The notes below the pieces were generated by a model that was not told where the DNA came from, made no database searches, and worked only from the letters and a program-made list of their open reading frames with translations. The position numbers and the translations under genes were made by a program. A stretch of DNA of 64,000 nucleotides, taken from the NCBI RefSeq assembly GCF_009733595.1, contig NZ_WOFH01000002.1, positions 1 to 64,000 of the forward strand, read 5' to 3'. The number at the start of each line of letters is the position of its first letter. Positions within the stretch are counted from its first letter, which is position 1. The DNA is from Actinomadura litoris. Its GTDB lineage: Bacteria; Actinomycetota; Actinomycetes; Streptosporangiales; Streptosporangiaceae. Shown here in pieces: positions 36,101-42,905 of the stretch.

Positions 36101-36246
36101 GGCACTCCTCGCGGGGTGGGCTCCCGCCGGTTGTTACCGGCGAGTGTTGGAACCGTCCAGCTCATCCTGCTGCATGCGGTTCGGCCCGCGCCATCCCCCG
36201 GCGTGTGCCGTGACGTGCCGTTCTTCGCGCCTTTCCCGTTCCCGGT

Positions 36247-36269
36247 GGCGGTCGCGGGGAGCGACCGCC
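36247..36269 (-). terminator. second hairpin downstream of LPMO gene
   Basis: GGCGGTCGC-GGGGA-GCGACCGCC, a perfect 9-bp stem, between the LPMO stop and the acyl-CoA ligase start; on the strand of both genes. Confidence 0.5.
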
Positions 36270-36317
36270 CCGCCCCGCCGTGCCGGGCGGCGGGACGGGG
36301 CGGTCGGCCGGAGGGGG

Positions 36318-36357
36318 CCGGGGGCCGGACGGGTGCGCGGTCCCGTCCGGCCCCCGG
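36318..36357 (-). terminator. LPMO terminator
   Basis: CCGGGGGCCGGACGGG and CCCGTCCGGCCCCCGG form a 16-bp perfect stem with an 8-base loop, 39 bases after the LPMO stop. Confidence 0.85.
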
Positions 36358-36396
36358 CGCGGGCGCAGAGCGGCAGCCCGCGGGGGGAGGTCGAGG

Positions 36397-37041
36397 TCAG
36401 CCGAAGTCGACGTCCGAGCACTGGTAGAAGGCGTTGCCCGTGTCGGCGATGTCCCAGACGGCCACGATCAGGTGCCGGCCGTGGCGGACCGGCAGCGTGC
36501 CCGAGTGGGAGAAGTCGCGCGGCGGCTGCTTGTTGCCGTAGTCCAGGCGGAGGAACGGCGTCAGGTCGAGCGCGGCACGGGTCACCGGCCGCTTGTAGTC
36601 CCAGCCGTCCTTGGTGACGAAGTACCGGAAGGACGCGGTGGAGTGGGCCGCGGTGAGCGTCCAGGCGAAGGTGTAGGACTGCCCGCCGGTCAGGGACGTG
36701 GCGGGCCACTGCCCGCCGCGCGGGTCGTCGAGCGGGGCCCAGCGACTGTCACCGGCGGCGCATATCGTGCCGTCCCGGGGGCCGGACTTCGGGAAGCCCT
36801 TCGGGCCCTCGACGCTCTGCGGCTCGTACTTGACCTCCCCGCAGTCCTTCACCGTGCCCTGCTTGCAGAAGAGGGCGCGGCTGACGGGGGTGTTGGTGTA
36901 GCCGTGCGAGAAGGCGGGGGCGGCGACGACCACGGTGAGTCCGGCCGAGGCGGCGGCGGCGAGCACCAGCGTCCTCGCGCGGGGCGTGGGGAGCTTGCGG
37001 GATGAGGGGAGTCTTCGGGGCGGACGGAGTCTGCTGGGCAT
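36397..37041 (-). CDS. lytic polysaccharide monooxygenase, AA10
   Basis: 214 aa. An Arg-rich n-region, hydrophobic core and cleavage after APAFS put His46 at the mature N-terminus, the first ligand of the copper histidine brace ([10 protein letters not shown]). The second His is His133 in [12 protein letters not shown], and the axial Phe is in [10 protein letters not shown] at the end. It cleaves crystalline chitin or cellulose oxidatively outside the cell. There is no carbohydrate-binding module. ATG 37041 with AGGAGG eight bases upstream. A 23-bp palindrome about 110 bp upstream may control it. Confidence 0.95.
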   Translation of the reverse strand: MPSRLRPPRRLPSSRKLPTPRARTLVLAAAASAGLTVVVAAPAFSHGYTNTPVSRALFCKQGTVKDCGEVKYEPQSVEGPKGFPKSGPRDGTICAAGDSRWAPLDDPRGGQWPATSLTGGQSYTFAWTLTAAHSTASFRYFVTKDGWDYKRPVTRAALDLTPFLRLDYGNKQPPRDFSHSGTLPVRHGRHLIVAVWDIADTGNAFYQCSDVDFG

Positions 37042-37148
37042 ACGCGATCCTCCTGGCGGGGGGACTGGAGGGGTGGGGTCCGGATGGAGTCGGTAGCCGT
37101 GGGGCGGGGAGCGTGCCGGGGTGGGGCGTCCGGGGACGGCCTCCATTT

Positions 37149-37171
37149 CTAATAAGAAACCTTCCTATTAG
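37149..37171. promoter_or_regulatory. palindromic operator upstream of LPMO
   Basis: CTAATA and TATTAG arms flank an 11-base AGAAACCTTCC core that is itself partly symmetric. It is AT-rich in a very GC-rich context and lies 108 bp upstream of the LPMO start. It fits an operator for a sugar-responsive repressor of secreted hydrolases; the regulator is unknown. Confidence 0.5.
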
Positions 37172-37323
37172 TTTCCGGCTGGAACGGTGCCTAGTCAAGG
37201 TTTCAAACATTTGGCCGGATTCGGCCAGGTTCGCCCGGCGTGGCCGGGGTGCCCCCTCCGTCCCACGGCCGCGCCCGCGTCCCCGTTACGATGTGCCGCC
37301 TCACCGAGAAAGGGTCCGAGATC

Positions 37324-37938
37324 TTGATTATCTTCGGCTGGCGGGTGGTCTTCTTCACCCTGAGCAAGGGTGTCTTCCACTGCCCCGACTGCGGCGGCGA
37401 CCGCGAGTACCGGCGCCGGCAGGGCCGCAACTTCTTCACGCTGTTCTTCATCCCGGTCATCCCGCTGAACAAGACCGGCGGCGAGTTCGTCGAGTGCGAC
37501 ACCTGCCACGGCCGCTGGAACCTCGGCATCCTGGAGGTTCCGACCACCGCGCAGCTCGCGCTGATGCCGGCGATGCTGCTGCGGATGGCCATCGCCCAGG
37601 TGCTGCGCTCGGGCGACTACACCCACGCGGCCGCCCGCGGCCGCGCCGTCACCGTCGTCCGCGAGGCGGGCGACCCGTCCTACGACGACGGCGCGCTCAC
37701 CGCCGACCTCGGCCGCCCCTTCGACGAGGTGCGCGTCGAGATGGCGCGCGCGTCCTCCGCGCTCGCGCCCGAGGCCAGGGAGAGCATCCTGCGCGCCGCC
37801 GCCGAGGTCGCGCTGACCGACGGGCCGCTCAGCGTCAACGAGGAGGGCACGCTGTCCGCCGTGGGCGCCGACCTCGGCCTCACCCACGTCCAGGTGACCG
37901 GCGTGGTCTCGCTCGCGCGCCAGTCGTCGGGGCACTGA
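37324..37938 (+). CDS. zinc-ribbon and TerB-like domain protein
   Basis: 204 aa from a TTG start. An early hydrophobic stretch ([12 protein letters not shown]) is followed by a zinc ribbon with FHCPDCGG and ECDTCHGRW, and a membrane-proximal [14 protein letters not shown] between them. The last 70 residues ([23 protein letters not shown], quoted as [15 protein letters not shown] and [16 protein letters not shown]) look like a TerB/DnaJ-type helical domain. The function is unknown. The start is uncertain: an ATG at 37291 is in frame. Confidence 0.75.
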   Translation: MIIFGWRVVFFTLSKGVFHCPDCGGDREYRRRQGRNFFTLFFIPVIPLNKTGGEFVECDTCHGRWNLGILEVPTTAQLALMPAMLLRMAIAQVLRSGDYTHAAARGRAVTVVREAGDPSYDDGALTADLGRPFDEVRVEMARASSALAPEARESILRAAAEVALTDGPLSVNEEGTLSAVGADLGLTHVQVTGVVSLARQSSGH

Positions 37939-37981
37939 GGGGGGCCGCCGGAACTCTCGGCGGGAGGGCTTGCGGTTGCGC

Positions 37982-37987
37982 TACGCT
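37982..37987 (+). promoter_or_regulatory. -10 element of the leuS leader
   Basis: TACGCT with six bases to the ATG of the leader peptide at 37994, so the leader message is probably leaderless. Confidence 0.5.
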
Positions 37988-37993
37988 TGCTGT

Positions 37994-38029
37994 ATGCCAG
38001 CCAGGCTGCTCCTTATACGACCACGCTGA
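37994..38029 (+). CDS. leuL: leuS leader peptide (leucine attenuator)
   Basis: An 11-codon frame, [11 protein letters not shown], with three consecutive leucine codons (CTG CTC CTT) before leuS. Its stop codon lies inside the first hairpin that follows. Ribosome stalling at the Leu codons when Leu-tRNA is scarce would alter downstream folding and let transcription proceed into leuS. Leader-peptide attenuators upstream of leuS have been predicted in some Streptomyces by comparative work; this fits that type. Gene symbol is descriptive. Confidence 0.75.
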   Translation: MPARLLLIRPR

Positions 38030-38078
38030 CGGATCGACGTCAGCGTGGTGGCCCCTCCTGTGCGAGGGGCCGTTTCAT
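38021..38078 (+). promoter_or_regulatory. leuS attenuator hairpins
   Basis: Two hairpins follow the Leu codons. The first has 11-bp arms CCACGCTGACG (38021-38031) and CGTCAGCGTGG (38038-38048) and overlaps the leader stop. The second, GGCCCCTC-N6-GAGGGGCC (38050-38071), is followed by GTTTCAT and is a reasonable terminator. I could not identify an obvious competing antiterminator pairing, so the switching mechanism is open. Confidence 0.7.
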
Positions 38079-38129
38079 GTCGGCGGGCGGTCTGGGGACC
38101 CAGTTGATCAGGATGCGGAGTCTGGAAGC

Positions 38130-40598
38130 GTGAGCAGCGACGAGCACTACGACCCACGGGCGGTTCAGGACAAGTGGCAGGCCCGCTGGGCGGAGCTCGA
38201 CCCGTTCGAGGCCGTGGAGACCGGCGAGGGCCCCGAGCGCCGCTACGCGCTGGACATGTTCCCCTACCCCAGTGGTGACCTGCACATGGGGCACGCCGAG
38301 GCGTTCGCGATCGGGGACGTCGTCGCCCGCTACTGGTTCCAGCGCGGCTTCAACGTCCTGCACCCCATCGGCTGGGACTCCTTCGGCCTGCCCGCCGAGA
38401 ACGCCGCGATCAAGCGCGACTCCCACCCCGCCGAGTGGACCTACGCCAACATCGAGACGCAGGCGGCCTCCTTCCAGCGGTACGCGCCCTCCTTCGACTG
38501 GACGCGGCGGCTGCACACCTCCGACCCCGAGTACTACAAGTGGACGCAGTGGCTGTTCCTGCGCTTCTACGACCGGGGCCTGGCCTACCGCAAGGGCGGC
38601 CACGTCAACTGGTGCCCGAAGGACCAGACCGTCCTGGCCAACGAGCAGGTCGTCGGCGGGCACTGCGAGCGCTGCGGCACGCTGGTCGAGAAGCGCGTGC
38701 TGACCCAGTGGTACTTCAAGATCACCGACTACGCCGACCGGCTGCTGGCGGACATGGAGCAGCTGGAGGGGAGCTGGCCCGAGCGCGTCCTGCTGATGCA
38801 GCGCAACTGGATCGGCCGCTCCACCGGCGCCGACGTCGACTTCGTCATCGAGGGGCGCGACGAGCCGGTCACCGTCTACACCACCCGGCCCGACACCCTG
38901 TACGGCGCGACGTTCATGGTCGTCGCCGCCGACGCGCCGCTGGCCGAGGAGGTCTGCGCGCCCGCGCAGCGCGCCGCGTTCGAGGCCTACCGCGAGGAGG
39001 TCTCCCGCGAGAGCGAGATCGAGCGGCTGTCCACCGAGCGCGAGAAGACCGGCGTGTTCCTGGGCCGCTACGCGGTCAACCCGGTGAACGGCGAGCGGCT
39101 GCCGGTCTGGGCCTCGGACTACGTGCTGGCCGAGTACGGACACGGCGCGATCATGGCCGTGCCCGCGCACGACCAGCGCGACCTGGACTTCGCGCTGAAG
39201 TTCGGGCTGCCGGTCCGCGTGGTGGTCGAGACCGGCCAGGCCGACCCCGCCGAGACCGGAGTCGCCACCCCCGGCGACGGCGCGATCATCAACTCCGGCC
39301 CGATCGACGGGCTGGACAAGGCCGAGGGCATCGCCAAGATCATCGAGATCCTGGACGAGCGCGGCACCGGGCGCGCCTCGGTGAACTTCCGGCTGCGCGA
39401 CTGGCTGGTGTCGCGGCAGCGGTTCTGGGGCTGCCCGATCCCGATCGTCCACTGCGAGGCGTGCGGCGAGGTCCCCGTCCCGGACGACCAGCTGCCGGTG
39501 CGGCTGCCCGAGGGCCTGCGCGGCGCCGACCTGGCGCCCAAGGGCACCTCGCCGCTGGCCGCCGCGTCCGACTGGGTGAACGTCGAGTGCCCCAAGTGCG
39601 GCGGCGCCGCCCGACGCGACACCGACACCATGGACACCTTCGTCGACTCGTCCTGGTACTACTTCCGCTACTGCTCGCCCGGCTACGAGGACGGCCCGTT
39701 CGACGTCGAGCGGGTCCGGCGGTGGATGCCGGTCGACCAGTACACCGGCGGCGTCGAGCACGCCATCCTGCACCTGCTGTACAGCCGGTTCTTCACCAAG
39801 GTCCTGTACGACATGGGCATGGTCGACTTCACCGAGCCGTTCCGGCGGCTGCTGAACCAGGGCCAGGTGATCCTGAACGGCAGCGGGATGTCGAAGTCCA
39901 CCGGCAACCTGGTCGACCTGGGCGAGCAGATCGGCGAGTTCGGCGTGGACGTCGTCCGGCTGGCGATGCTGTTCTCCGGCCCGCCCGAGGACGACATCGA
40001 CTGGGCCGACGTGTCCCCGCACGGCATGTCCAAGTTCCTGGCCCGCGTCCACCGGATCGCCACCGAGGTCTCCTCGGCGCCCGGCGCGGACGCCGCGTCG
40101 GGTGACATCGCCCTGCGCCGCGCCACCGCCCGCGCCGTGGACGAGGCCACCAAGCTGGTCGAGACGCAGCGCTTCAACGTCGCGATCGCGCGGATCATGG
40201 AGCTGGTCACCGCGACCCGCAAGGCCATCGACTCCGGCCCCGGCGCCGCCGACCCGGCCGTGCGGGAGGCCGCCGAGGCGATCGCCGTGGTGCTGTCGCT
40301 GTTCGCCCCCTACACCGCCGAGGAGGCGTGGGAGCTGCTGGGCGGCACCGCGCCCCTGATCCGCGCGGGCTGGCCGTCCGCCGACCCGGCGCTGCTGGTC
40401 GAGGAGTCGGTGACGTGCGTCGTCCAGGTCGCGGGCAAGGTCCGCGACCGCCTGGAGATCCCCCCGGCCATCGCCGACGAGGAGCTGGAGCGGCTGGCGC
40501 TGGCCTCCCCGAAGGTCCAGGAGGCCCTGGCCGGCGCCGACATCGCCAAGATCATCGTCCGCGCCCCCAAGATCGTCAACATCGTCCCCAAGCGCTGA
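38130..40598 (+). CDS. leuS: leucyl-tRNA synthetase
   Basis: 822 aa class I synthetase. HIGH motif HMGH (52-55) in [11 protein letters not shown], and MSKS at 588-591, preceded by Gly rather than Lys ([10 protein letters not shown]). A zinc-type CPK..CERCG insert, a CP1 editing domain ([28 protein letters not shown]) and the [16 protein letters not shown] segment are all present. It is shorter than the roughly 950-970 aa LeuRS of Mycobacterium and Streptomyces as I remember them, and closer to the Bacillus size. GTG start with GGAG/GGAAG upstream. Expression is probably attenuated by the leader at 37994. Confidence 0.97.
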   Translation: MSSDEHYDPRAVQDKWQARWAELDPFEAVETGEGPERRYALDMFPYPSGDLHMGHAEAFAIGDVVARYWFQRGFNVLHPIGWDSFGLPAENAAIKRDSHPAEWTYANIETQAASFQRYAPSFDWTRRLHTSDPEYYKWTQWLFLRFYDRGLAYRKGGHVNWCPKDQTVLANEQVVGGHCERCGTLVEKRVLTQWYFKITDYADRLLADMEQLEGSWPERVLLMQRNWIGRSTGADVDFVIEGRDEPVTVYTTRPDTLYGATFMVVAADAPLAEEVCAPAQRAAFEAYREEVSRESEIERLSTEREKTGVFLGRYAVNPVNGERLPVWASDYVLAEYGHGAIMAVPAHDQRDLDFALKFGLPVRVVVETGQADPAETGVATPGDGAIINSGPIDGLDKAEGIAKIIEILDERGTGRASVNFRLRDWLVSRQRFWGCPIPIVHCEACGEVPVPDDQLPVRLPEGLRGADLAPKGTSPLAAASDWVNVECPKCGGAARRDTDTMDTFVDSSWYYFRYCSPGYEDGPFDVERVRRWMPVDQYTGGVEHAILHLLYSRFFTKVLYDMGMVDFTEPFRRLLNQGQVILNGSGMSKSTGNLVDLGEQIGEFGVDVVRLAMLFSGPPEDDIDWADVSPHGMSKFLARVHRIATEVSSAPGADAASGDIALRRATARAVDEATKLVETQRFNVAIARIMELVTATRKAIDSGPGAADPAVREAAEAIAVVLSLFAPYTAEEAWELLGGTAPLIRAGWPSADPALLVEESVTCVVQVAGKVRDRLEIPPAIADEELERLALASPKVQEALAGADIAKIIVRAPKIVNIVPKR

Positions 40599-40614
40599 CC
40601 CCGCACGCTCCGGT

Positions 40615-40641
40615 ACCCCGGCAGGCTCGTCCTGCCGGGGT
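40615..40641 (+). terminator. leuS terminator
   Basis: ACCCCGGCAGG-CTCGT-CCTGCCGGGGT, a perfect 11-bp stem, 16 bases after the leuS stop. Confidence 0.88.
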
Positions 40642-40687
40642 CTTCGGCGTGTGCCGGCCACGCGTGCGCCGTGGAGCGCGGAACAGG

Positions 40688-40725
40688 CCGAAGGCGGTCA
40701 CCCCGGTGGGGGAGACCGCCTTCGG
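40688..40725 (-). terminator. lexA terminator
   Basis: CCGAAGGCGGTC and GACCGCCTTCGG form a 12-bp stem with a 14-base loop, 21 bases beyond the lexA stop on its strand. It may also serve leuS. Confidence 0.8.
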
Positions 40726-40745
40726 TAGGCCCGTTCGGGGGCGCG

Positions 40746-41444
40746 TCACATCTTGCGCAGGACCGCCACGACCCGTCCGAGGACGGACGCCTCGTCGCCG
40801 GGGATCGGCTCGTAGGCGGAGTTCTGCGGCATCAGCCAGATGTGGCCGTCCTTGCGCTTGAACGTCTTCACCGTCGCCTCGCCGTCGATCATGGCGGCGA
40901 CGACGTCGCCCTGCTCGGCGACCGGCTGCTGCCGGACGACGACCCAGTCACCGTCCGCGATCGCGGCCTCGATCATCGAGTCCCCGGTGACCTTCAGCAG
41001 GAAGTGCGTGCCCTCGCCCACGAGCTGCTTCGGCAGTGTGAACACGTCCTCGACGGCCTCTTCGGCCAGGATCGGCCCACCGGCGGCGATGCGGCCCACC
41101 AGCGGCACGTAGGCGGGCGCTGGCTGCGTCGAGGTCGGCTGGCCGCCCAGCCCCTCGTAGGTGTCGGGCTCGGTCCGCACCGGCGTCGTGCCCGGGACCC
41201 GCACCTCGACCGCGCGCGGCCGGTTGGGGTCGCGCCGCAGGAAGCCCTTGCGCTGGAGCGCCCGGAGCTGGTGCGACACGCTGGAGGTGCTGGTCAGGCC
41301 CACCGCCTCGCCGATCTCGCGCATCGAGGGCGGGTAGCCCCGGCGCTGGACCGAGTCGCGGATCACCTCCAGCACCATGCGCTGCCGCTGGGTCAGGCCC
41401 GTCTCGTCCATGGGCCCGTCGGGCAGCTCCCGGACCTTGCTCAT
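40746..41444 (-). CDS. lexA: SOS repressor LexA
   Basis: 232 aa. A winged helix-turn-helix ([20 protein letters not shown] and [14 protein letters not shown]) is followed by the S24 self-cleavage domain: scissile Ala121-Gly122 in GRIAAGGPI, nucleophile Ser156 in TGDSM and Lys193 in [11 protein letters not shown]. It represses SOS genes until RecA-ssDNA promotes autocleavage. ATG with GGGAGG upstream. A LexA box in the divergent promoter indicates autoregulation. The lexA / LysM / nrdR order matches that of Mycobacterium (Rv2720-Rv2718c). Confidence 0.98.
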   Translation of the reverse strand: MSKVRELPDGPMDETGLTQRQRMVLEVIRDSVQRRGYPPSMREIGEAVGLTSTSSVSHQLRALQRKGFLRRDPNRPRAVEVRVPGTTPVRTEPDTYEGLGGQPTSTQPAPAYVPLVGRIAAGGPILAEEAVEDVFTLPKQLVGEGTHFLLKVTGDSMIEAAIADGDWVVVRQQPVAEQGDVVAAMIDGEATVKTFKRKDGHIWLMPQNSAYEPIPGDEASVLGRVVAVLRKM

Positions 41445-41516
41445 CGCTCGTCGCCTCCCGGGCGCCTCGATCCGTCACTCCTTGTCATGGAACGCTATCG
41501 CGTCCAGCGCCGATGA

Positions 41517-41532
41517 TCAAACAATTGTTCGA
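41517..41532. promoter_or_regulatory. LexA (SOS) box
   Basis: TCAAACAATTGTTCGA differs at one position from the actinobacterial LexA box TCGAAC-N4-GTTCGA. It lies 73 bp upstream of lexA and 89 bp upstream of the LysM gene. Confidence 0.8.
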
Positions 41533-41588
41533 AGATGAGGGTCGCGTTTTCCCGGTGTCCTGCGGTAGAACATCGTACAGGCGTTCGA

Positions 41589-41604
41589 TCGAAAATGCAT
41601 TCGA
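41589..41604. promoter_or_regulatory. possible second LexA box
   Basis: TCGAAAATGCATTCGA keeps TCGAA/TTCGA arms but lacks the inner C/G of the consensus. It lies 17 bp before the LysM gene start, where a repressor would block it. Confidence 0.5.
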
Positions 41605-41620
41605 CGCTGGGAGGGGAGAG

Positions 41621-41950
41621 ATGTCCGGTTCACCCCATGAACATGTCCCGATCCGGCTGACGCGCCGGGGCCGCGTGGTCGTGGTGACCGGCGCCGCCCT
41701 CCTCACCCTGCCCGCGCTCTGGCTCGCCCGGGGCCCCGGGGCCCTGGCGGGCGGGCATGAGGGCGGCGGGCCCTCCGGTCCGGGCGAGACGGTCGTCGTG
41801 GAGCCCGGAGAGACCCTCTGGGAGATCGCCACGGCCGCCGAGCCCCGCTCCGACCCGCGCATCGTCGTCCAGCGCATCATCGACCTCAACGGCCTCGGTG
41901 GCGACCCCACCGTCCAGCCGGGGCAGCGCATACGCCTCCCCGCGCGCTGA
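41621..41950 (+). CDS. LysM-domain membrane protein, probable SOS cell-division inhibitor
   Basis: 109 aa. A basic N-terminus and one membrane helix (about 18-38) lead to a LysM domain (VVEPGETLWEIATAAEP.. IIDLNGLGG.. VQPGQRIRLP), so it should sit outside the membrane and bind peptidoglycan. Position divergent to lexA and the LexA boxes match YneA of Bacillus, DivS of Corynebacterium and Rv2719c, which halt division during the SOS response. Strong GAGGGGAG before the ATG. Similarity to those is mainly architectural. Confidence 0.82.
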   Translation: MSGSPHEHVPIRLTRRGRVVVVTGAALLTLPALWLARGPGALAGGHEGGGPSGPGETVVVEPGETLWEIATAAEPRSDPRIVVQRIIDLNGLGGDPTVQPGQRIRLPAR

Positions 41951-42217
41951 CGCGCCCGCGGGGGGAGGCGTACGCGCCGTCTCCCGGGGGCTCCTTCCGC
42001 CGCCCGGTACGTCCCTGGCGGTCATCCACGGGCCGGATGTGGCGTTCAGCCGTGATCGTCCTGGTCAGGGGCGCGATGCGGGCCCGCCGCGCGACACGCC
42101 CGGACCAAGATCCATCTGCTTCGCCGTGACCTGGGCGGACGTGGCGGATGTGACACGGGTCAACGTCCGGGGCGGCTGACCGAGGTTGCGTACGCCTGCG
42201 CGTCCCCGTACGGTTGA

Positions 42218-42233
42218 CCACAACATCTAGTAG
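42218..42233. promoter_or_regulatory. NrdR box 1
   Basis: CCACAACATCTAGTAG fits the core of the NrdR consensus acaCwAtATaTwGtgt (CAAxATxTAGT). The second box starts 32 bp later, about three helical turns, which is the usual arrangement of NrdR box pairs. Confidence 0.65.
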
Positions 42234-42249
42234 TCACACCGATGTACTT

Positions 42250-42265
42250 CACCTATATATGGCAT
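42250..42265. promoter_or_regulatory. NrdR box 2
   Basis: CACCTATATATGGCAT matches the NrdR consensus core at CTATATAT and G. It lies 44 bp before the nrdR start. Confidence 0.72.
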
Positions 42266-42308
42266 CGTTCAGAGGTGTGACGCGTTTTCGTCAGGGGAGG
42301 AACCAGAC

Positions 42309-42782
42309 GTGCATTGCCCGTTCTGCCGCAACCCTGACACCAAAGTGATCGACAGCCGGTCCACCGATGACGGGGGCGCCATTCGGCGCCGCCGGGCGTG
42401 CTCGGAATGCGGCAAGCGATTCACGACGCAGGAGAATGTGCTCGTCATGGTGGCCAAGCGCAGCGGGGTCACCGAGCCGTTCTCCCGGGAAAAGATCATC
42501 GCCGGGGTGCGCAGGGCCTGCCAGGGCCGCCCGGTCGACGAGGATGCGCTCGCGAAGCTGGGGCAGCGGGTCGAAGAGGCGATCAGATCGTCGGGATCCG
42601 CGGAAATCCCCTCGCACGAGGTCGGTCTCGCGATCCTGGGGCCGCTCAGCGAACTCGACGAGGTCGCCTATCTGCGATTCGCCTCGGTCTACCGGAGCTT
42701 CGAGTCGCTGGACGACTTCGCGAAAGAGATCGAATCACTGCGCAGGTCAGGCTCCTCGGGGGAGTCCGGTCCGCCCCGATAG
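42309..42782 (+). CDS. nrdR: ribonucleotide reductase repressor NrdR
   Basis: 157 aa. An N-terminal zinc ribbon ([15 protein letters not shown]) and an ATP-cone domain ([19 protein letters not shown] to [12 protein letters not shown]) define NrdR, which senses dATP/ATP and represses reductase operons. Two NrdR boxes 32 bp apart upstream indicate control of its own operon, which continues into nrdJ. GTG start with AGGGGAGGA eight bases upstream. Confidence 0.98.
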   Translation: MHCPFCRNPDTKVIDSRSTDDGGAIRRRRACSECGKRFTTQENVLVMVAKRSGVTEPFSREKIIAGVRRACQGRPVDEDALAKLGQRVEEAIRSSGSAEIPSHEVGLAILGPLSELDEVAYLRFASVYRSFESLDDFAKEIESLRRSGSSGESGPPR

Positions 42783-42905
42783 GGGCGGGCCCGGCAGTAC
42801 ACAGCAGCACACACGTGAAAGCGCCACCGCGCCGGGCATGCCCCGCGCGGCGGCGGAGTTGTTCCTGAACAGGGCCCCGGCGGGTGGCCCGAGAGGGGGA
42901 AGGTC

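Larger units (their letters stand above)
41951..42308. other. intergenic region with NrdR boxes
   Basis: 358 bases between the LysM gene and nrdR. The last 90 bases carry two NrdR boxes and the nrdR promoter. The first 260 show no gene; an imperfect hairpin around 41950-41990 may be the LysM gene terminator. Confidence 0.5.

Noticed and set aside
42783..42905. Cobalamin riboswitch before nrdJ
   Set aside because: No B12-box or conserved multi-stem core was found in the 123 bases.
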